The notes under the pieces: generated by a model
The model's database searches: none
Told to the model about the DNA's origin: nothing
The model's input: only the letters and a program-made list of their open reading frames with translations
Program-made: the position numbers and the translations under genes
Part shown: piece after piece, positions 1-7,867 of the stretch
How positions within the stretch are numbered: the first letter of the stretch is position 1
Layout: the number at the start of each line of letters is the position of its first letter
Source of the DNA: an uncultured Clostridia bacterium
GTDB lineage: Bacteria; Bacillota; Clostridia; Christensenellales; Aristaeellaceae
Direction: 5' to 3'
DNA length: 53,825 bases
NCBI GenBank assembly: GCA_934631985.1
Contig: CAKTYE010000009.1
Span: 1 to 53,825, forward strand

Positions 1-104
1 TCACCATTGTAGAAGAAATAATCCAACACCTGCAGCAGGACTTTATTTCCATCCTCGTCAGTGCCTTCGATCACGCCAAAATCCTGTTCTTCATCTTCGT
101 ACAA
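1..104 (-). CDS. DUF1292 (YrzB-like) protein, N-terminal part
   Basis: The gene enters from the left edge, so only its first 34 codons are here. The reading is rich in Asp and Glu, with a TDEDGN stretch followed by LQVLDYFFYNG, which is the core pattern of the DUF1292/YrzB family of small acidic proteins. I place the start at TTG (102-104), because an AAAGAGG ribosome site ends 8 nt upstream; an in-frame GTG at 111-113 is the alternative. The family's biochemical role is unknown. In Firmicutes it usually lies near ruvX and ireB, which would be outside this window. The family call is fairly secure. Confidence 0.75.
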   Translation of the reverse strand, partial: MYEDEEQDFGVIEGTDEDGNKVLLQVLDYFFYNG

Positions 105-109
105 CGGAA

Positions 110-241
110 TCACCTCTTTCTTGCATATTTCGCGGCGGCAATGTGGGTCTCTTTTCTGAAATCCATTACGCCAAGGGATTCACCTGCTTCCATCGTCCGT
201 CCTGTCAGTAAAGGGCTTGCGTTCTTCTCTGGAAAATCCAT
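110..241 (-). CDS. putative 43-residue small protein upstream of the DUF1292 gene
   Basis: A short ORF starts at ATG 239-241 and stops at TGA 110-112. The product begins MDFPEKNASPLL and ends KYARKR, with internal GESLGVMDFRKE. It is mixed-charge, with no membrane segment. Its 3' end overlaps the AAAGAGG ribosome site of the next gene, as expected for translational coupling, and it lies between a good promoter and the DUF1292 start. Its own ribosome site is weak. I do not recognise a family. The alternative is a non-coding 5' leader of about 240 nt. Confidence 0.35.
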   Translation of the reverse strand: MDFPEKNASPLLTGRTMEAGESLGVMDFRKETHIAAAKYARKR

Positions 242-346
242 CCACGTTCGTCGAGGGGGGACCGTCCTTCCGTGAAAACGCCTGTCAGCTTCGGTTCAAT
301 GGCCGCCGCGATGCTTACCTTATTTTTCTTCCCTAGGTTCGAGTTT

Positions 347-375
347 ATTATACCGTACCCTGTTCTTTTTGGCAA
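347..375 (-). promoter_or_regulatory. sigma-A type promoter for the leftmost minus-strand genes
   Basis: Read on the minus strand, TTGCCA (370-375) and TATAAT (347-352) are separated by exactly 17 nt. This would start transcription near position 340, about 100 nt before the 43-codon ORF and 240 nt before the DUF1292 gene. The stretch between 242 and 346 holds no other gene that I can see. Confidence 0.7.
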
Positions 376-428
376 GGGTTTTGCCCAAACTTTTTTCTTT
401 GACTTTCTGCTGCGCTTACGCTAAGATA

Positions 429-638
429 TTAGTTAGGGCGTTTTTTCTCCAATTTTTCCAGGGTGCCGTCCGGACGCTGAATGCGCACGTTGTCCAGCAC
501 CGCCTGCATGTTCGCGCGGAAGCCGTCCAGATATTCCCGGCGCAGCTCCGCCTGCTCCCGCACCTCGCCCTCCGTCAGCCCGACGGTCCTTTTTTTACGG
601 GCCAGCTCATTGATACGTTCGATCTTTTTCGGATCCAT
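429..638 (-). CDS. ynzC: DUF896 (YnzC-like) small protein
   Basis: The 69-residue product begins with the family pattern (M)DPKKIERINELARKKR and continues with EGEVREQAELRREYLDGFR. This matches the DUF896/YnzC family of short helical, charged proteins in Firmicutes; B. subtilis YnzC belongs to the SOS-linked yneA operon. The start is fixed by an AGGAGG site about 10 nt upstream of the ATG. No lexA or yneA gene is next to it here, so no SOS role can be inferred. The fold is probably a small helical hairpin; the molecular function is unknown. Confidence 0.8.
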   Translation of the reverse strand: MDPKKIERINELARKKRTVGLTEGEVREQAELRREYLDGFRANMQAVLDNVRIQRPDGTLEKLEKKRPN

Positions 639-682
639 CAGTATGCTACCTCCTGTATATCTGCGAAAGGAACGCTGTTGTC

Positions 683-1129
683 ATGATCGAAGGAAAGTGG
701 TTTGCCCCCGGTGCCGATGCGCCCGAGGCCTTTGCCCTGCGCCGCCAGGTCTTTGACCGCGGTCAGGATGCCCTGGATCAGTCTGCCTGGAACGTCGTGG
801 TCTATCAGCAGGGGCAGTGCGCCGCAACGGGCCGCATCTGGTGGCAGGACGGCGCGTTCTTTCTCGGGGATATTGCCGTGTCCCCCGCCCTGCGCCGTCA
901 GCGTCTGGGCGACCTGACCCTGCGGCTTTTGCTGTTCAAGGCGGAAAGCCATGGCGCGCGGCGCATCCGCGTCCTTGCTCCCGCAGCCGTCCTTCCCTTC
1001 TTCACCCGCCTGGGCTTTCATGCCGAAGATGAAGCCGCAAACGGCGTGCAGCCGCTCCTGCTGCTTGGCGAAGATCTTTGCCTGGATAGCTGTCAGGGCT
1101 GCAAAAAGGCTTGCGCCAACCGCCGCTGA
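683..1129 (+). CDS. GNAT-family N-acetyltransferase
   Basis: The 148-residue product has a GNAT layout. After an N-terminal sensing part (FALRRQVFDRG) there is a strand with IWWQDGAFFLGDIAVSP, followed by the acetyl-CoA loop LRRQRLGDLTLRLLL (family pattern RxxGxG/A). A late strand RRIRVLAPAAVLPFFTRLGF matches the usual C-terminal strand with the FY/FF-x-x-x-GF feature. It ends with an unusual CQGCKKACANRR tail that could bind a metal or be disordered. The substrate is unknown. An AAAGGAA site precedes the start. It converges on the Lgt-like gene with only 3 nt between the stop codons. Confidence 0.7.
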   Translation: MIEGKWFAPGADAPEAFALRRQVFDRGQDALDQSAWNVVVYQQGQCAATGRIWWQDGAFFLGDIAVSPALRRQRLGDLTLRLLLFKAESHGARRIRVLAPAAVLPFFTRLGFHAEDEAANGVQPLLLLGEDLCLDSCQGCKKACANRR

Positions 1130-1132
1130 CCT

Positions 1133-2080
1133 TCAGCGCAGCCCCGCCCTGCGACACCGCAGCCCCAGCACGCTGACCGCTGCCATACACAGCGCGATCA
1201 CCGAATAATACAGCAGCTTCATCGCGCCCCGGTCAATGCGGAACTCCATCAGCACCGTCACGCCGATGCACACCACAACCGCCAGCCAGATCCATGCGAT
1301 CCGGCTTTTTTTTGCGCCTGCACGGCCCATGCGCCGCGTCCAGTGCGCCAGCACCGCCAGCAGCATCAGCATCTCCGCCACCTGCTGCACCGGGACAAAA
1401 TGCACCACCATATGGTTGTCGTTGCGCATGCATTCCAGAAAAATCTGCGTTGTGCTAAACAGCAGCACAAAGATGCCCAGCTGCTCCCCGGACTTATCCT
1501 TCCCGCGAAGCCGAACCACCCGCACCAGCAGCGCAAGAAACAAGATCCCCGCCACTGCCGCTTCGTAATAAAACACGGGATGCACCCATTCCCCGGTCAG
1601 CGGATCCTCCACCCCCAGGAGCATCAGCGCTGGGGTGGCAATTACCTTGCCCAGCCCTATGTCCGTTCCCGGTTCACACAGCCGTTCCACCAGGATGCCC
1701 AGGGGAAGCGCCAGCGCCGCGCCGTCCAGCAGCGGATGGCCCGAAAGCCGCATCAGCTTTTCTCCCAGCCATGCTGCCAGCAGAAAACCCAGCAAGGCGC
1801 CCACCAGCGAATAGCCGCCGTCCCAGAAGCGCAGGGCCAGCGCCGGATTGGACAGCGTGGTCAGGAAATAGGTGCAGTCTGCCAGCACAAACAGCAATCG
1901 GCTGCACACAAGCGTCAGCGGCACCGCCAGCGCCGCAAAACGGATGAACCGCCCATAGCCCACCTGACGCACGCTGCACCACACGCCCATGACGACCAGC
2001 GCCGTCAGCAGTGCCCCCGCCATGCCCAGGCCAAAGCCCGTCACGCCTTGTCCAAACAGCTCAAACACCGTTTCGGTCAT
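1133..2080 (-). CDS. Lgt-like integral membrane protein with altered catalytic motifs
   Basis: The 315-residue protein has about seven hydrophobic segments and the general layout of prolipoprotein diacylglyceryl transferase: an FWDGGYSLVGALLG stretch near residue 85-98, then PLGILVERLCEPG, then HPVFYYEAAVAGILFL, which mirrors the family's HPxQLYEAxxxGxxLF. In true Lgt enzymes the second motif reads GGLxxHGG and the signature GRxGNFxNGE. Here the histidine is replaced by valine and the signature is VERLCEPGTD, so the usual catalytic residues are largely missing. It is the last gene of a five-gene envelope operon, 3 nt after the glycosidase. I read it as a diverged Lgt paralogue, not the housekeeping enzyme. 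Confidence 0.7.
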   Translation of the reverse strand: MTETVFELFGQGVTGFGLGMAGALLTALVVMGVWCSVRQVGYGRFIRFAALAVPLTLVCSRLLFVLADCTYFLTTLSNPALALRFWDGGYSLVGALLGFLLAAWLGEKLMRLSGHPLLDGAALALPLGILVERLCEPGTDIGLGKVIATPALMLLGVEDPLTGEWVHPVFYYEAAVAGILFLALLVRVVRLRGKDKSGEQLGIFVLLFSTTQIFLECMRNDNHMVVHFVPVQQVAEMLMLLAVLAHWTRRMGRAGAKKSRIAWIWLAVVVCIGVTVLMEFRIDRGAMKLLYYSVIALCMAAVSVLGLRCRRAGLR

Positions 2081-2083
2081 GCT

Positions 2084-2956
2084 TTACTCTGCCTCCCCGT
2101 CCAGGCCGTAGTCAATGCCCGTGGAGAAGTAAATGATGTCCGACACAGAGCGCTCCGCGTCAAAGGACTTCTTCGAGTAATTCTCCCCATGGAAGTACAT
2201 CAGCGCGCTGTTGCCGCCGTCCAGATTATAGGCCTGCACACAGCCCTGATCGTACATGAACTGTGCCAGCTCTGCCACCGTGCAGCCTGCCGAGCCATCG
2301 GCATTGCGCCCATCCACCACCACCAGCAGATATTCCAGTTCTCCCAGCTGACCGATGGCGCAGCGAGGCTCCAGGCCGCTGATGTTGTAGTTGTACTTCT
2401 CCGGCATGGCTTGCAGCTCGCCGTCGATGACCAGCGCAGGGCCGAAATTGAACACGTTGACGATGCTGTCCTCCGCCTCCATCAGCGCCTTGAGCTGCGT
2501 CGCGTCCGAGTTTTTCAAAATATGGAAATTGCCCTTGCTGTCCGTCACCAGCATGTCCCGGCTCTTGAGCGGCTTTTTGCGATAGGTCTCGCCCATGCGC
2601 ACCACATAGCCACCCTCCTCGTTGCCATAATAGTCGCCGCCAATGGCGATGACTGCGTTGTTGTCCCGGGCGATGGTGGACACCCGGTTCGTCTTTTTCT
2701 TGCCGAAGGGCGCTGCCAGACCGATACGAAGCTGAGAAGCGTCGGCGATCTTCACCCGCGCCACGTTGAACTGCGCATTCCCCACCCAGACCTTCTCCAC
2801 CGAGACGGTCAGCGTTTCGTCCTCATAGCCCGCTTCGGTGTAGTTGCTTTCCTCTGCAACATGACCGGGAGTGAAATCCATGGGCAGGGTCGTCTCGCCC
2901 AGCGCGCACACGGGCAACATCAGCGCGGCGCACAGGGCCGCAAGCAGCTTTCGCAT
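2084..2956 (-). CDS. secreted phosphodiester glycosidase-family protein (NAGPA/DUF2233)
   Basis: A Sec signal peptide (MRKLLAALCAALMLPVCALG) opens the protein. The mature part carries NAVIAIGGDYYG, an ISGLEPRCAIGQ strand, YLLVVVDGRN and AYNLDGGNSALMYF. This is the pattern of the phosphodiester glycosidase family (human uncovering enzyme and bacterial YngK/DUF2233 relatives), in which the DGGNS-type loop is near the active site. It probably acts outside the membrane on a sugar phosphodiester, for example a polyprenyl- or teichoic-acid-linked sugar. The start at 2956 follows a perfect AGGAGG; a longer in-frame start at 3013 has none. It sits in an operon with a GT2-GtrA enzyme, so opposing roles in sugar addition and removal are plausible. 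Confidence 0.8.
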   Translation of the reverse strand: MRKLLAALCAALMLPVCALGETTLPMDFTPGHVAEESNYTEAGYEDETLTVSVEKVWVGNAQFNVARVKIADASQLRIGLAAPFGKKKTNRVSTIARDNNAVIAIGGDYYGNEEGGYVVRMGETYRKKPLKSRDMLVTDSKGNFHILKNSDATQLKALMEAEDSIVNVFNFGPALVIDGELQAMPEKYNYNISGLEPRCAIGQLGELEYLLVVVDGRNADGSAGCTVAELAQFMYDQGCVQAYNLDGGNSALMYFHGENYSKKSFDAERSVSDIIYFSTGIDYGLDGEAE

Positions 2957-2975
2957 TTTCTTTCCTCCTGACTGT

Positions 2976-3146
2976 TCAATCGTCAAACAAAAAGGCATAT
3001 TCATCGTCCGCATCTGCGGGGCCTGCGTTCAGGTAGTCGGCCTGTGCCTGCTCCGTAATGCTTCCCAGCGGCACGGATACCGCCACACCCAGCAGCATGG
3101 CAAGCACCAGCAGCGTCAACAAAACGTTTTGCAGCCCCTTTTTCAT
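2976..3146 (-). CDS. 56-residue single-pass membrane protein
   Basis: The ATG at 3144-3146 overlaps the stop codon of the upstream glycosyltransferase (ATGA), and a GAGGAGAAG ribosome site lies inside that gene's end. Residues 5-27 form one hydrophobic helix (VLLTLLVLAMLLGVAVSVPLG), followed by an acidic, extracellular-type tail ending DDEYAFLFDD. I do not recognise a family. Translational coupling to the GT2-GtrA gene and position before the glycosidase suggest it is a small partner or anchor in the same surface-sugar pathway. Confidence 0.6.
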   Translation of the reverse strand: MKKGLQNVLLTLLVLAMLLGVAVSVPLGSITEQAQADYLNAGPADADDEYAFLFDD

Positions 3147-4231
3147 GCCCGCTTCTCCTCTTTGAACACCCAGCGATCCTGAATACGATAACTGACCAAA
3201 TACAATAGGGTATCCACCACCAGTTTTACAACAGAAGCCAACGCAGGTGCAAAATGCAGCGCCTTTACCACTAGTTCCACACCTAACGCAGAAACAATCA
3301 GCAAGCTTATTGCCAATGCCACATAGCGAAGAAATGCCTGCTTTCCTTTTTTCCCTTTGAATACAAACTTTTTGTTCATCAGGAAGTTGCATGGTGCAGA
3401 AATCAATCGCGCAACAACCGTACTGACAATCTCCTGTCCATTTCCCATCCGAGTTAGTATTACATTCTCCATCAATGCAAAAACGCCCTGATCAATTAGA
3501 AACGAAGCAACGGATGTCCCCATAAACTTCACAAAGCTGCCCAGGATCACCTTGTAAATGCGATAGCTGTCCCGGAAGGGATGGAAGTGGGAGCCTTCGT
3601 TGCCGTTCTCATACACCGTTTCAATGGTGATGGGGATCATTGGAATGTCCGCCCGGGCGCAGGCGATCAGCACCCGCATCTCATACTCATAGCGGTCGCC
3701 CTCCACCTGCATCATGAAGGGCAGCTCCTCCCGGCGGAAGGCCCGCAGGCCCGTCTGTGTGTCCGGCAGCCATTGCCCGTACAGCGCCTTGAACACGCTG
3801 CTGGTAATGCGGTTGCCATGGCGGGAGCGCGGCGGCACATGGGGCAGGGAAAAGTCCCGGCTGCCCAGGTACAGCTTCTTTTCGCCGCTGGTCAGGGCCT
3901 CCGCCAGCTTCCACACATCCGCCACGGTATGCTGCCCATCCGCGTCTGCCGTCACCACGCCGATGCAATCCGGCATTTCCTTTTCGATCAGCGCATAGCC
4001 CGTTTTCAGGGCCGCGCCCTTGCCGCGGTTCACCTCGTGATGGGTCACGGTCACGCCGGGCATTTGCGCAAGCTGTGTAAAAATAGGCTGAAACTTTTCG
4101 CTGGAGCCGTCGTCCACCACCACGATATGGTGGAAGCCCTTGTCCAGCAGCGCCTGTGCATAGCGCGGCAGCCGCTCGTCCGGCTCCAGGGAGGGGATCA
4201 GCACCACCGCGTCTTCGGGGCGATTCTGCAT
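3143..4231 (-). CDS. bifunctional GT2 glycosyltransferase / GtrA-like membrane protein
   Basis: Residues 1-225 are a family 2 glycosyltransferase of the DPM/DPG-synthase type: VVLIPSLEPDE, VVVDDGSS, NRGKGAALKTG, and the metal-binding VTADADGQH. Residues 230-362 are a GtrA-like domain with four membrane segments, starting at FVKFMGTSVASFLIDQGVF and carrying NFLMNKKFVFK. Such fusions build and help translocate polyprenyl-phosphate sugars. The GtrA-coding part (3150-3540) is near 43 % GC by my count of each line, whereas the GT2 part exceeds 60 %, a sharp break at the domain border. It follows the M1-like peptidase gene by 21 nt and has an AAAGGA site. Confidence 0.87.
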   Translation of the reverse strand: MQNRPEDAVVLIPSLEPDERLPRYAQALLDKGFHHIVVVDDGSSEKFQPIFTQLAQMPGVTVTHHEVNRGKGAALKTGYALIEKEMPDCIGVVTADADGQHTVADVWKLAEALTSGEKKLYLGSRDFSLPHVPPRSRHGNRITSSVFKALYGQWLPDTQTGLRAFRREELPFMMQVEGDRYEYEMRVLIACARADIPMIPITIETVYENGNEGSHFHPFRDSYRIYKVILGSFVKFMGTSVASFLIDQGVFALMENVILTRMGNGQEIVSTVVARLISAPCNFLMNKKFVFKGKKGKQAFLRYVALAISLLIVSALGVELVVKALHFAPALASVVKLVVDTLLYLVSYRIQDRWVFKEEKRA

Positions 4232-4252
4232 GTTTTCTTCCGTCCTTTCGGT

Positions 4253-5785
4253 TTATAGGGCCGTGTCCAGATAGTCGGACATCAGCCCGCTCCAATCCTG
4301 TCCGCTGTATTCCGCCAGCAGGTCGGTCAGCTCCTGCCGGGTCGCCCTGCGGAAGCGGTACGTCTCCGCATAGGTCTGTAAAAAGCCGTCCAGCGCGTCC
4401 TTGCCCAGCGCTGTTTCCAGCGCCGTCCACAGGGCCGCGCCCCGGCGATAACACACAAGGGTGTATTCCTGCAAGTTAGAGAAGTAATCCAGCGGGCTGC
4501 CCGGGGTCACGGTCAGCGCCGTTTCCGTGCGAAGCGCCGCCTCCACCCGCTGCACGCGGAAGCTCTCCCGTGCGTCCGCGCCATACCAGCGGCCCACATA
4601 GTCCATCAGCGCGTATTCGCACAGGGACTCATCCTGCCAGGGCTGGAAATAGCTGTCCGAGCCCACCATGGCGTACCACCACTGGTGCGCCGTCTCGTGG
4701 GCCACCGTCCATTCCAGGCTCTGCCCGCCGCTGCGCGTCAGGCTTGCGCCGATCATCGCCATGCGCGGATATTCCATGCCCCCAAAGGGGAAGTCCATCT
4801 CTGCCAGTGTCAGGCTGGGGTACAGATAAGCCCCGTAATACGCTTCAAACACCGTCAGCGCCTGCTGGACATAGCGCACCATTTCCTCTGCACGGCTTTT
4901 CTCCCGGGCATAGGCCGTCACCAGCGTATCCCCCGCCATGCCCTGCGCCGTCTGCCACTGATCGGACAGCACCAGCGCAAAATCCCGCACGGCTTCGCTG
5001 CGCCATTGCAGGGTCTGCATATCCCCCTGCACCGCTGCTTCAGCATAGCCCGAGGCCGCCGCCTGATATCCGCGGGGCATCGTCAGCCGCACCGTCCAGT
5101 TCACGCATTCCGACTGAAAGGGGTCGCCCACGGACACATAGGCCTCCGTGCGCCACGCGCCCTCTTCGTACACTGCCAGCGTCGGGAACACATTGCCCAG
5201 CGCCCAGACGCCGTCCGTTTCGCCAAAGCGGCTGGCGCACACGGGGATCTCCACCCGATAGCGCAGGGTCACAGCTGCCTGTGCGTTCTCCGTCCAGCCC
5301 TCCGGCACCGTCAGCGACAGCACCGTCTGGGCATCGTCCAGCCAGACAAGCTCCGTGTCCGCGCCGTTCACCGTCGCTGCGGAAAACACCGCGCCGCCTG
5401 CGCTGAACCCCTGCGGATAACAGGCCGCGTACAGCTCCTCCGATGCGCAGGGGCTTGTCTCCAAGGATTGATATGCCCCCGTCCAGCTTCGCAGCACAAG
5501 GCTGTCCTGCACTTTGCCTGTGCGGTTGCGCAGCGTCATGCGCTGGCTCACGTCCAGCGTCCGTGCCGCCGGGTCAAAGGCCGCTTCGATCTCGATCTCG
5601 TCCATGTCTGCCGCAGCCGCCGTCACCAGTGCGTTCGTCTCCCGCAGCCTCGGCGTTTCCTTCCACAGGGGAAGCCCCGCGATCCAGCTGCCCAGCACGC
5701 CCAGCGCTGCCAGCGTCAGCACGATCCCCGCGGCATACAGCCACGCCCGGCGCTTTTCCGCCCGTGTCAGCCCGTTGTCCTTCAT
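4253..5785 (-). CDS. membrane-anchored M1-family (aminopeptidase N-like) metallopeptidase
   Basis: The 510-residue protein starts with a short cytosolic stretch and one membrane helix (YAAGIVLTLAALGVLGSWIAG). It then has an M1 N-terminal beta domain and a catalytic part with FGGMEYPRMAMIG (equivalent to GxMEN), HETAHQWW (HExxHxW zinc motif) and the third ligand in WQDESLCEYALMDY. A later LVCYRRGAALW matches the YxKG-like tyrosine region. It is therefore a cell-surface zinc peptidase of unknown substrate, without the long helical C-terminal domain of PepN. The start at 5785 has an AAGGAAAGGGG site; a start 7 codons earlier has none. It opens the envelope operon. Confidence 0.85.
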   Translation of the reverse strand: MKDNGLTRAEKRRAWLYAAGIVLTLAALGVLGSWIAGLPLWKETPRLRETNALVTAAAADMDEIEIEAAFDPAARTLDVSQRMTLRNRTGKVQDSLVLRSWTGAYQSLETSPCASEELYAACYPQGFSAGGAVFSAATVNGADTELVWLDDAQTVLSLTVPEGWTENAQAAVTLRYRVEIPVCASRFGETDGVWALGNVFPTLAVYEEGAWRTEAYVSVGDPFQSECVNWTVRLTMPRGYQAAASGYAEAAVQGDMQTLQWRSEAVRDFALVLSDQWQTAQGMAGDTLVTAYAREKSRAEEMVRYVQQALTVFEAYYGAYLYPSLTLAEMDFPFGGMEYPRMAMIGASLTRSGGQSLEWTVAHETAHQWWYAMVGSDSYFQPWQDESLCEYALMDYVGRWYGADARESFRVQRVEAALRTETALTVTPGSPLDYFSNLQEYTLVCYRRGAALWTALETALGKDALDGFLQTYAETYRFRRATRQELTDLLAEYSGQDWSGLMSDYLDTAL

Positions 5786-5890
5786 GTCAGGCCCCTTTCC
5801 TTGCAAGCTGAAAACAGAGTTTATTATACATCATTTCCGCAGGATTGAAAAGAGCCGCATAAACGTCTGCGCGAAGCATGAAAATTTCCT

Positions 5891-5919
5891 TTGTCAGCAG
5901 GCGCTTTTCTGTGTATAAT
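5891..5919 (+). promoter_or_regulatory. promoter of fprA
   Basis: TTGTCA (5891-5896) and TATAAT (5914-5919) are 17 nt apart, 49 nt before the fprA start. This is a near-consensus vegetative promoter. Confidence 0.75.
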
Positions 5920-5967
5920 AATTCTGTTATCGTGCTTTCCGACTTGTATTGCAAAGGAGAATTGCTT

Positions 5968-7116
5968 ATGACAATCACGCAGGACATCCGCTACATCGGT
6001 GCGAATGACCATGACATCGACCTGTTTGAAGGACAGTATGCCGTCCCCAACGGCGTTTCGTATAATTCCTATGTCATTCTGGATGAAAAGGTCGCCGTGA
6101 TGGACACCGTGGATCACCGCAAAACCAATGAGTTCCTCACCAATTTGGAGCGGGAACTGAACGGACGCAGGGTAGACTATCTGGTGGTGGATCACCTGGA
6201 GCCCGACCATGCCTCCAGCATCGGCACGTTTGTGGAGAAGCACCCCGAGGCGCAGCTGGTGGGCAATGCCAAAACCTTCCAGATGCTCCCCCAGTTCTTT
6301 GACCTTGATCTTTCCCGCGCCATCACCGTGAAGGAGGGCGACACCCTGTCCCTGGGCAGGCATGTGCTGCACTTCGTCATGGCTCCCATGGTGCACTGGC
6401 CCGAGGTGATGATGACCTATGACAGCACGGACAAGGTGCTGTTCAGCGCGGACGCTTTCGGCAAGTTCGGCGCGCTGGATGTGGAGGAGCCGTGGCTGGA
6501 CGAGGCCCGCCGGTATTACCTGAACATCGTGGGCAAGTTTGGCGCAAACGTGCAGTCCGTGCTAAAAAAGGCCGCAGGACTGGACATTGCCATGATCTGC
6601 CCCCTGCATGGCCCAGTGCTGACCGAGACCATTCCGCAGGTGCTGGCGGTATATGACCTTTGGAGCCGCTACATGCCCGAGACCGACGGCGTGCTGGTCG
6701 CCTATGCGTCCCTGCACGGCAACACGGCGCAGGCCGCCAACGCCCTGGCGGATCGCCTGGAGGCCGCGGGCATGGAGGTGCAGCGCATGGATCTGGCCCG
6801 TTGCGACGCCTCGCTGGCGCTGGCGGAGGCCTTCCGCTACAGCAAGGTGGTGCTTGCCGCTTCGTCCTACAACGGCGGCGTGGTCCCCTGCATGGAGGAT
6901 TTCCTTCGCCACCTGCTCATCAAGAATTATCAGAAGCGCACCTTTGCGCTGATGGAAAACGGCTCCTGGGGTCCCTGCGCCGTGCGCACCATGAAGGGCC
7001 TGCTGGAGCAGATGAAGGACATTACCGTCATCGAGCCAATCATCACCCTGCGCGGCACGCTGAAGGAGCGCGACCTGCCGCAGCTGGATGCGCTGGCAAA
7101 GGCGCTGGTAGATTGA
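5968..7116 (+). CDS. fprA: FprA-family A-type flavoprotein (flavodiiron protein)
   Basis: The 382-residue protein has the two-domain layout of flavodiiron O2/NO reductases. Residues 1-245 form a metallo-beta-lactamase-like domain with the diiron motif HLEPDH (in VDHLEPDHASS), later histidines in MVHWPEV and CPLHGP, and DAFGKFG. Residues 255-382 form a flavodoxin domain (LVAYASLHGNTAQAA) that binds FMN. It reduces oxygen to water, or NO to N2O, in the cytosol of anaerobes, with electrons from rubredoxin or similar. No rubredoxin is nearby. The start follows AAAGGAG; upstream in-frame codons overlap the promoter. Confidence 0.92.
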   Translation: MTITQDIRYIGANDHDIDLFEGQYAVPNGVSYNSYVILDEKVAVMDTVDHRKTNEFLTNLERELNGRRVDYLVVDHLEPDHASSIGTFVEKHPEAQLVGNAKTFQMLPQFFDLDLSRAITVKEGDTLSLGRHVLHFVMAPMVHWPEVMMTYDSTDKVLFSADAFGKFGALDVEEPWLDEARRYYLNIVGKFGANVQSVLKKAAGLDIAMICPLHGPVLTETIPQVLAVYDLWSRYMPETDGVLVAYASLHGNTAQAANALADRLEAAGMEVQRMDLARCDASLALAEAFRYSKVVLAASSYNGGVVPCMEDFLRHLLIKNYQKRTFALMENGSWGPCAVRTMKGLLEQMKDITVIEPIITLRGTLKERDLPQLDALAKALVD

Positions 7117-7137
7117 TTCTCGGAAGGAGATGACCCC

Positions 7138-7776
7138 ATGCCGCGCACGCAACGCGCCGCACACGCACAAAAGCAGCCGCGTAAGACCCATCCCCGGCTG
7201 AAAAAGGCATTGCATCTGCTGGGCCTGACCGTGGCGGTTCTGCTGCTGGTGACGCTGTTTTACCTTGCCGTGATCCTTGGTCAGCCGGAAGAAGCGGAAA
7301 ATCCCGTGACCATCCAGCAGGATCAGCCGCTGCTGACCGCCAGCCCCGCGCTGAACATTCAAAGCGAAAACCAGGTCACAACGCTTGCGGAGACCTTTCC
7401 CGTGCCGGTGCTGGCCTTTATGCAGGGCATGGGGCCGGTGCTGGTGTCCGGCTCCAGCTACGATCAGGCCTTTGAGGGCGGCTTCGCCCGCCTGACCGAG
7501 CTGCATTATCAGACTGACAACGGCCTGGAATGCACCCTGACGACGATCTATCCCGCCCGGGCCATTTCCCTGATAGGCAAGGGCAGCTACACGTTGATCG
7601 GCGCTGCCGCACAGAATTTGACGGGGCTGACCGCCGTGCGCACGGAGGACAGCCAGCATATTCGCCTGCATGCGCAGGCCAGCGACGCGCTGTATGTGCT
7701 GACAGTGCCAAAGGTCAGCGACGACACGCTCACCGCCATTACGCGGGTGCTGGAGCTGGTGCAGCCCGCGCAGTAA
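7138..7776 (+). CDS. membrane-anchored protein of unknown function
   Basis: The 212-residue product has a basic N-terminus rich in Arg, Lys and Gln, one membrane helix at about residues 29-49 (LLGLTVAVLLLVTLFYLAVIL), and an extracellular domain of about 160 residues with alternating strands (GFARLTELHYQTDNGLECTLTTIYPA). It starts 21 nt after fprA with a GGAAGGAG site, so it is co-transcribed with it, and is closed by a strong terminator. I do not recognise a family. Co-transcription with an oxygen-defence gene does not by itself define its job. Confidence 0.6.
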   Translation: MPRTQRAAHAQKQPRKTHPRLKKALHLLGLTVAVLLLVTLFYLAVILGQPEEAENPVTIQQDQPLLTASPALNIQSENQVTTLAETFPVPVLAFMQGMGPVLVSGSSYDQAFEGGFARLTELHYQTDNGLECTLTTIYPARAISLIGKGSYTLIGAAAQNLTGLTAVRTEDSQHIRLHAQASDALYVLTVPKVSDDTLTAITRVLELVQPAQ

Positions 7777-7796
7777 AAAAAGCCACAGATGTTAAA

Positions 7797-7840
7797 ATCC
7801 CCCTGATGCCTTGACCGGCATCAGGGGGATCAGCGTTTTT
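7797..7840. terminator. bidirectional rho-independent terminator
   Basis: A perfect 14-bp stem (7797-7810 with 7817-7830) closes a 6-nt loop and is followed by a T run at 7836-7840 on the plus strand. On the minus strand it is followed by TTTTAAC. It separates the converging fprA operon and rpe. Confidence 0.9.
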
Positions 7841-7867
7841 GGGGAAGCTAAGTTGCGCTTATGCGTC

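Noticed and set aside
105..346. A known riboswitch or 6S RNA in the leader before the DUF1292 gene
   Set aside because: I compared it by eye with glycine, ykkC, THF, c-di-GMP and SRP cores and found no convincing match.
1343..2971. A 542-codon plus-strand open frame opposite the Lgt-like and glycosidase genes
   Set aside because: It is antisense to two well-supported genes and its product is a His/Gln/Arg-rich low-complexity sequence typical of shadows.
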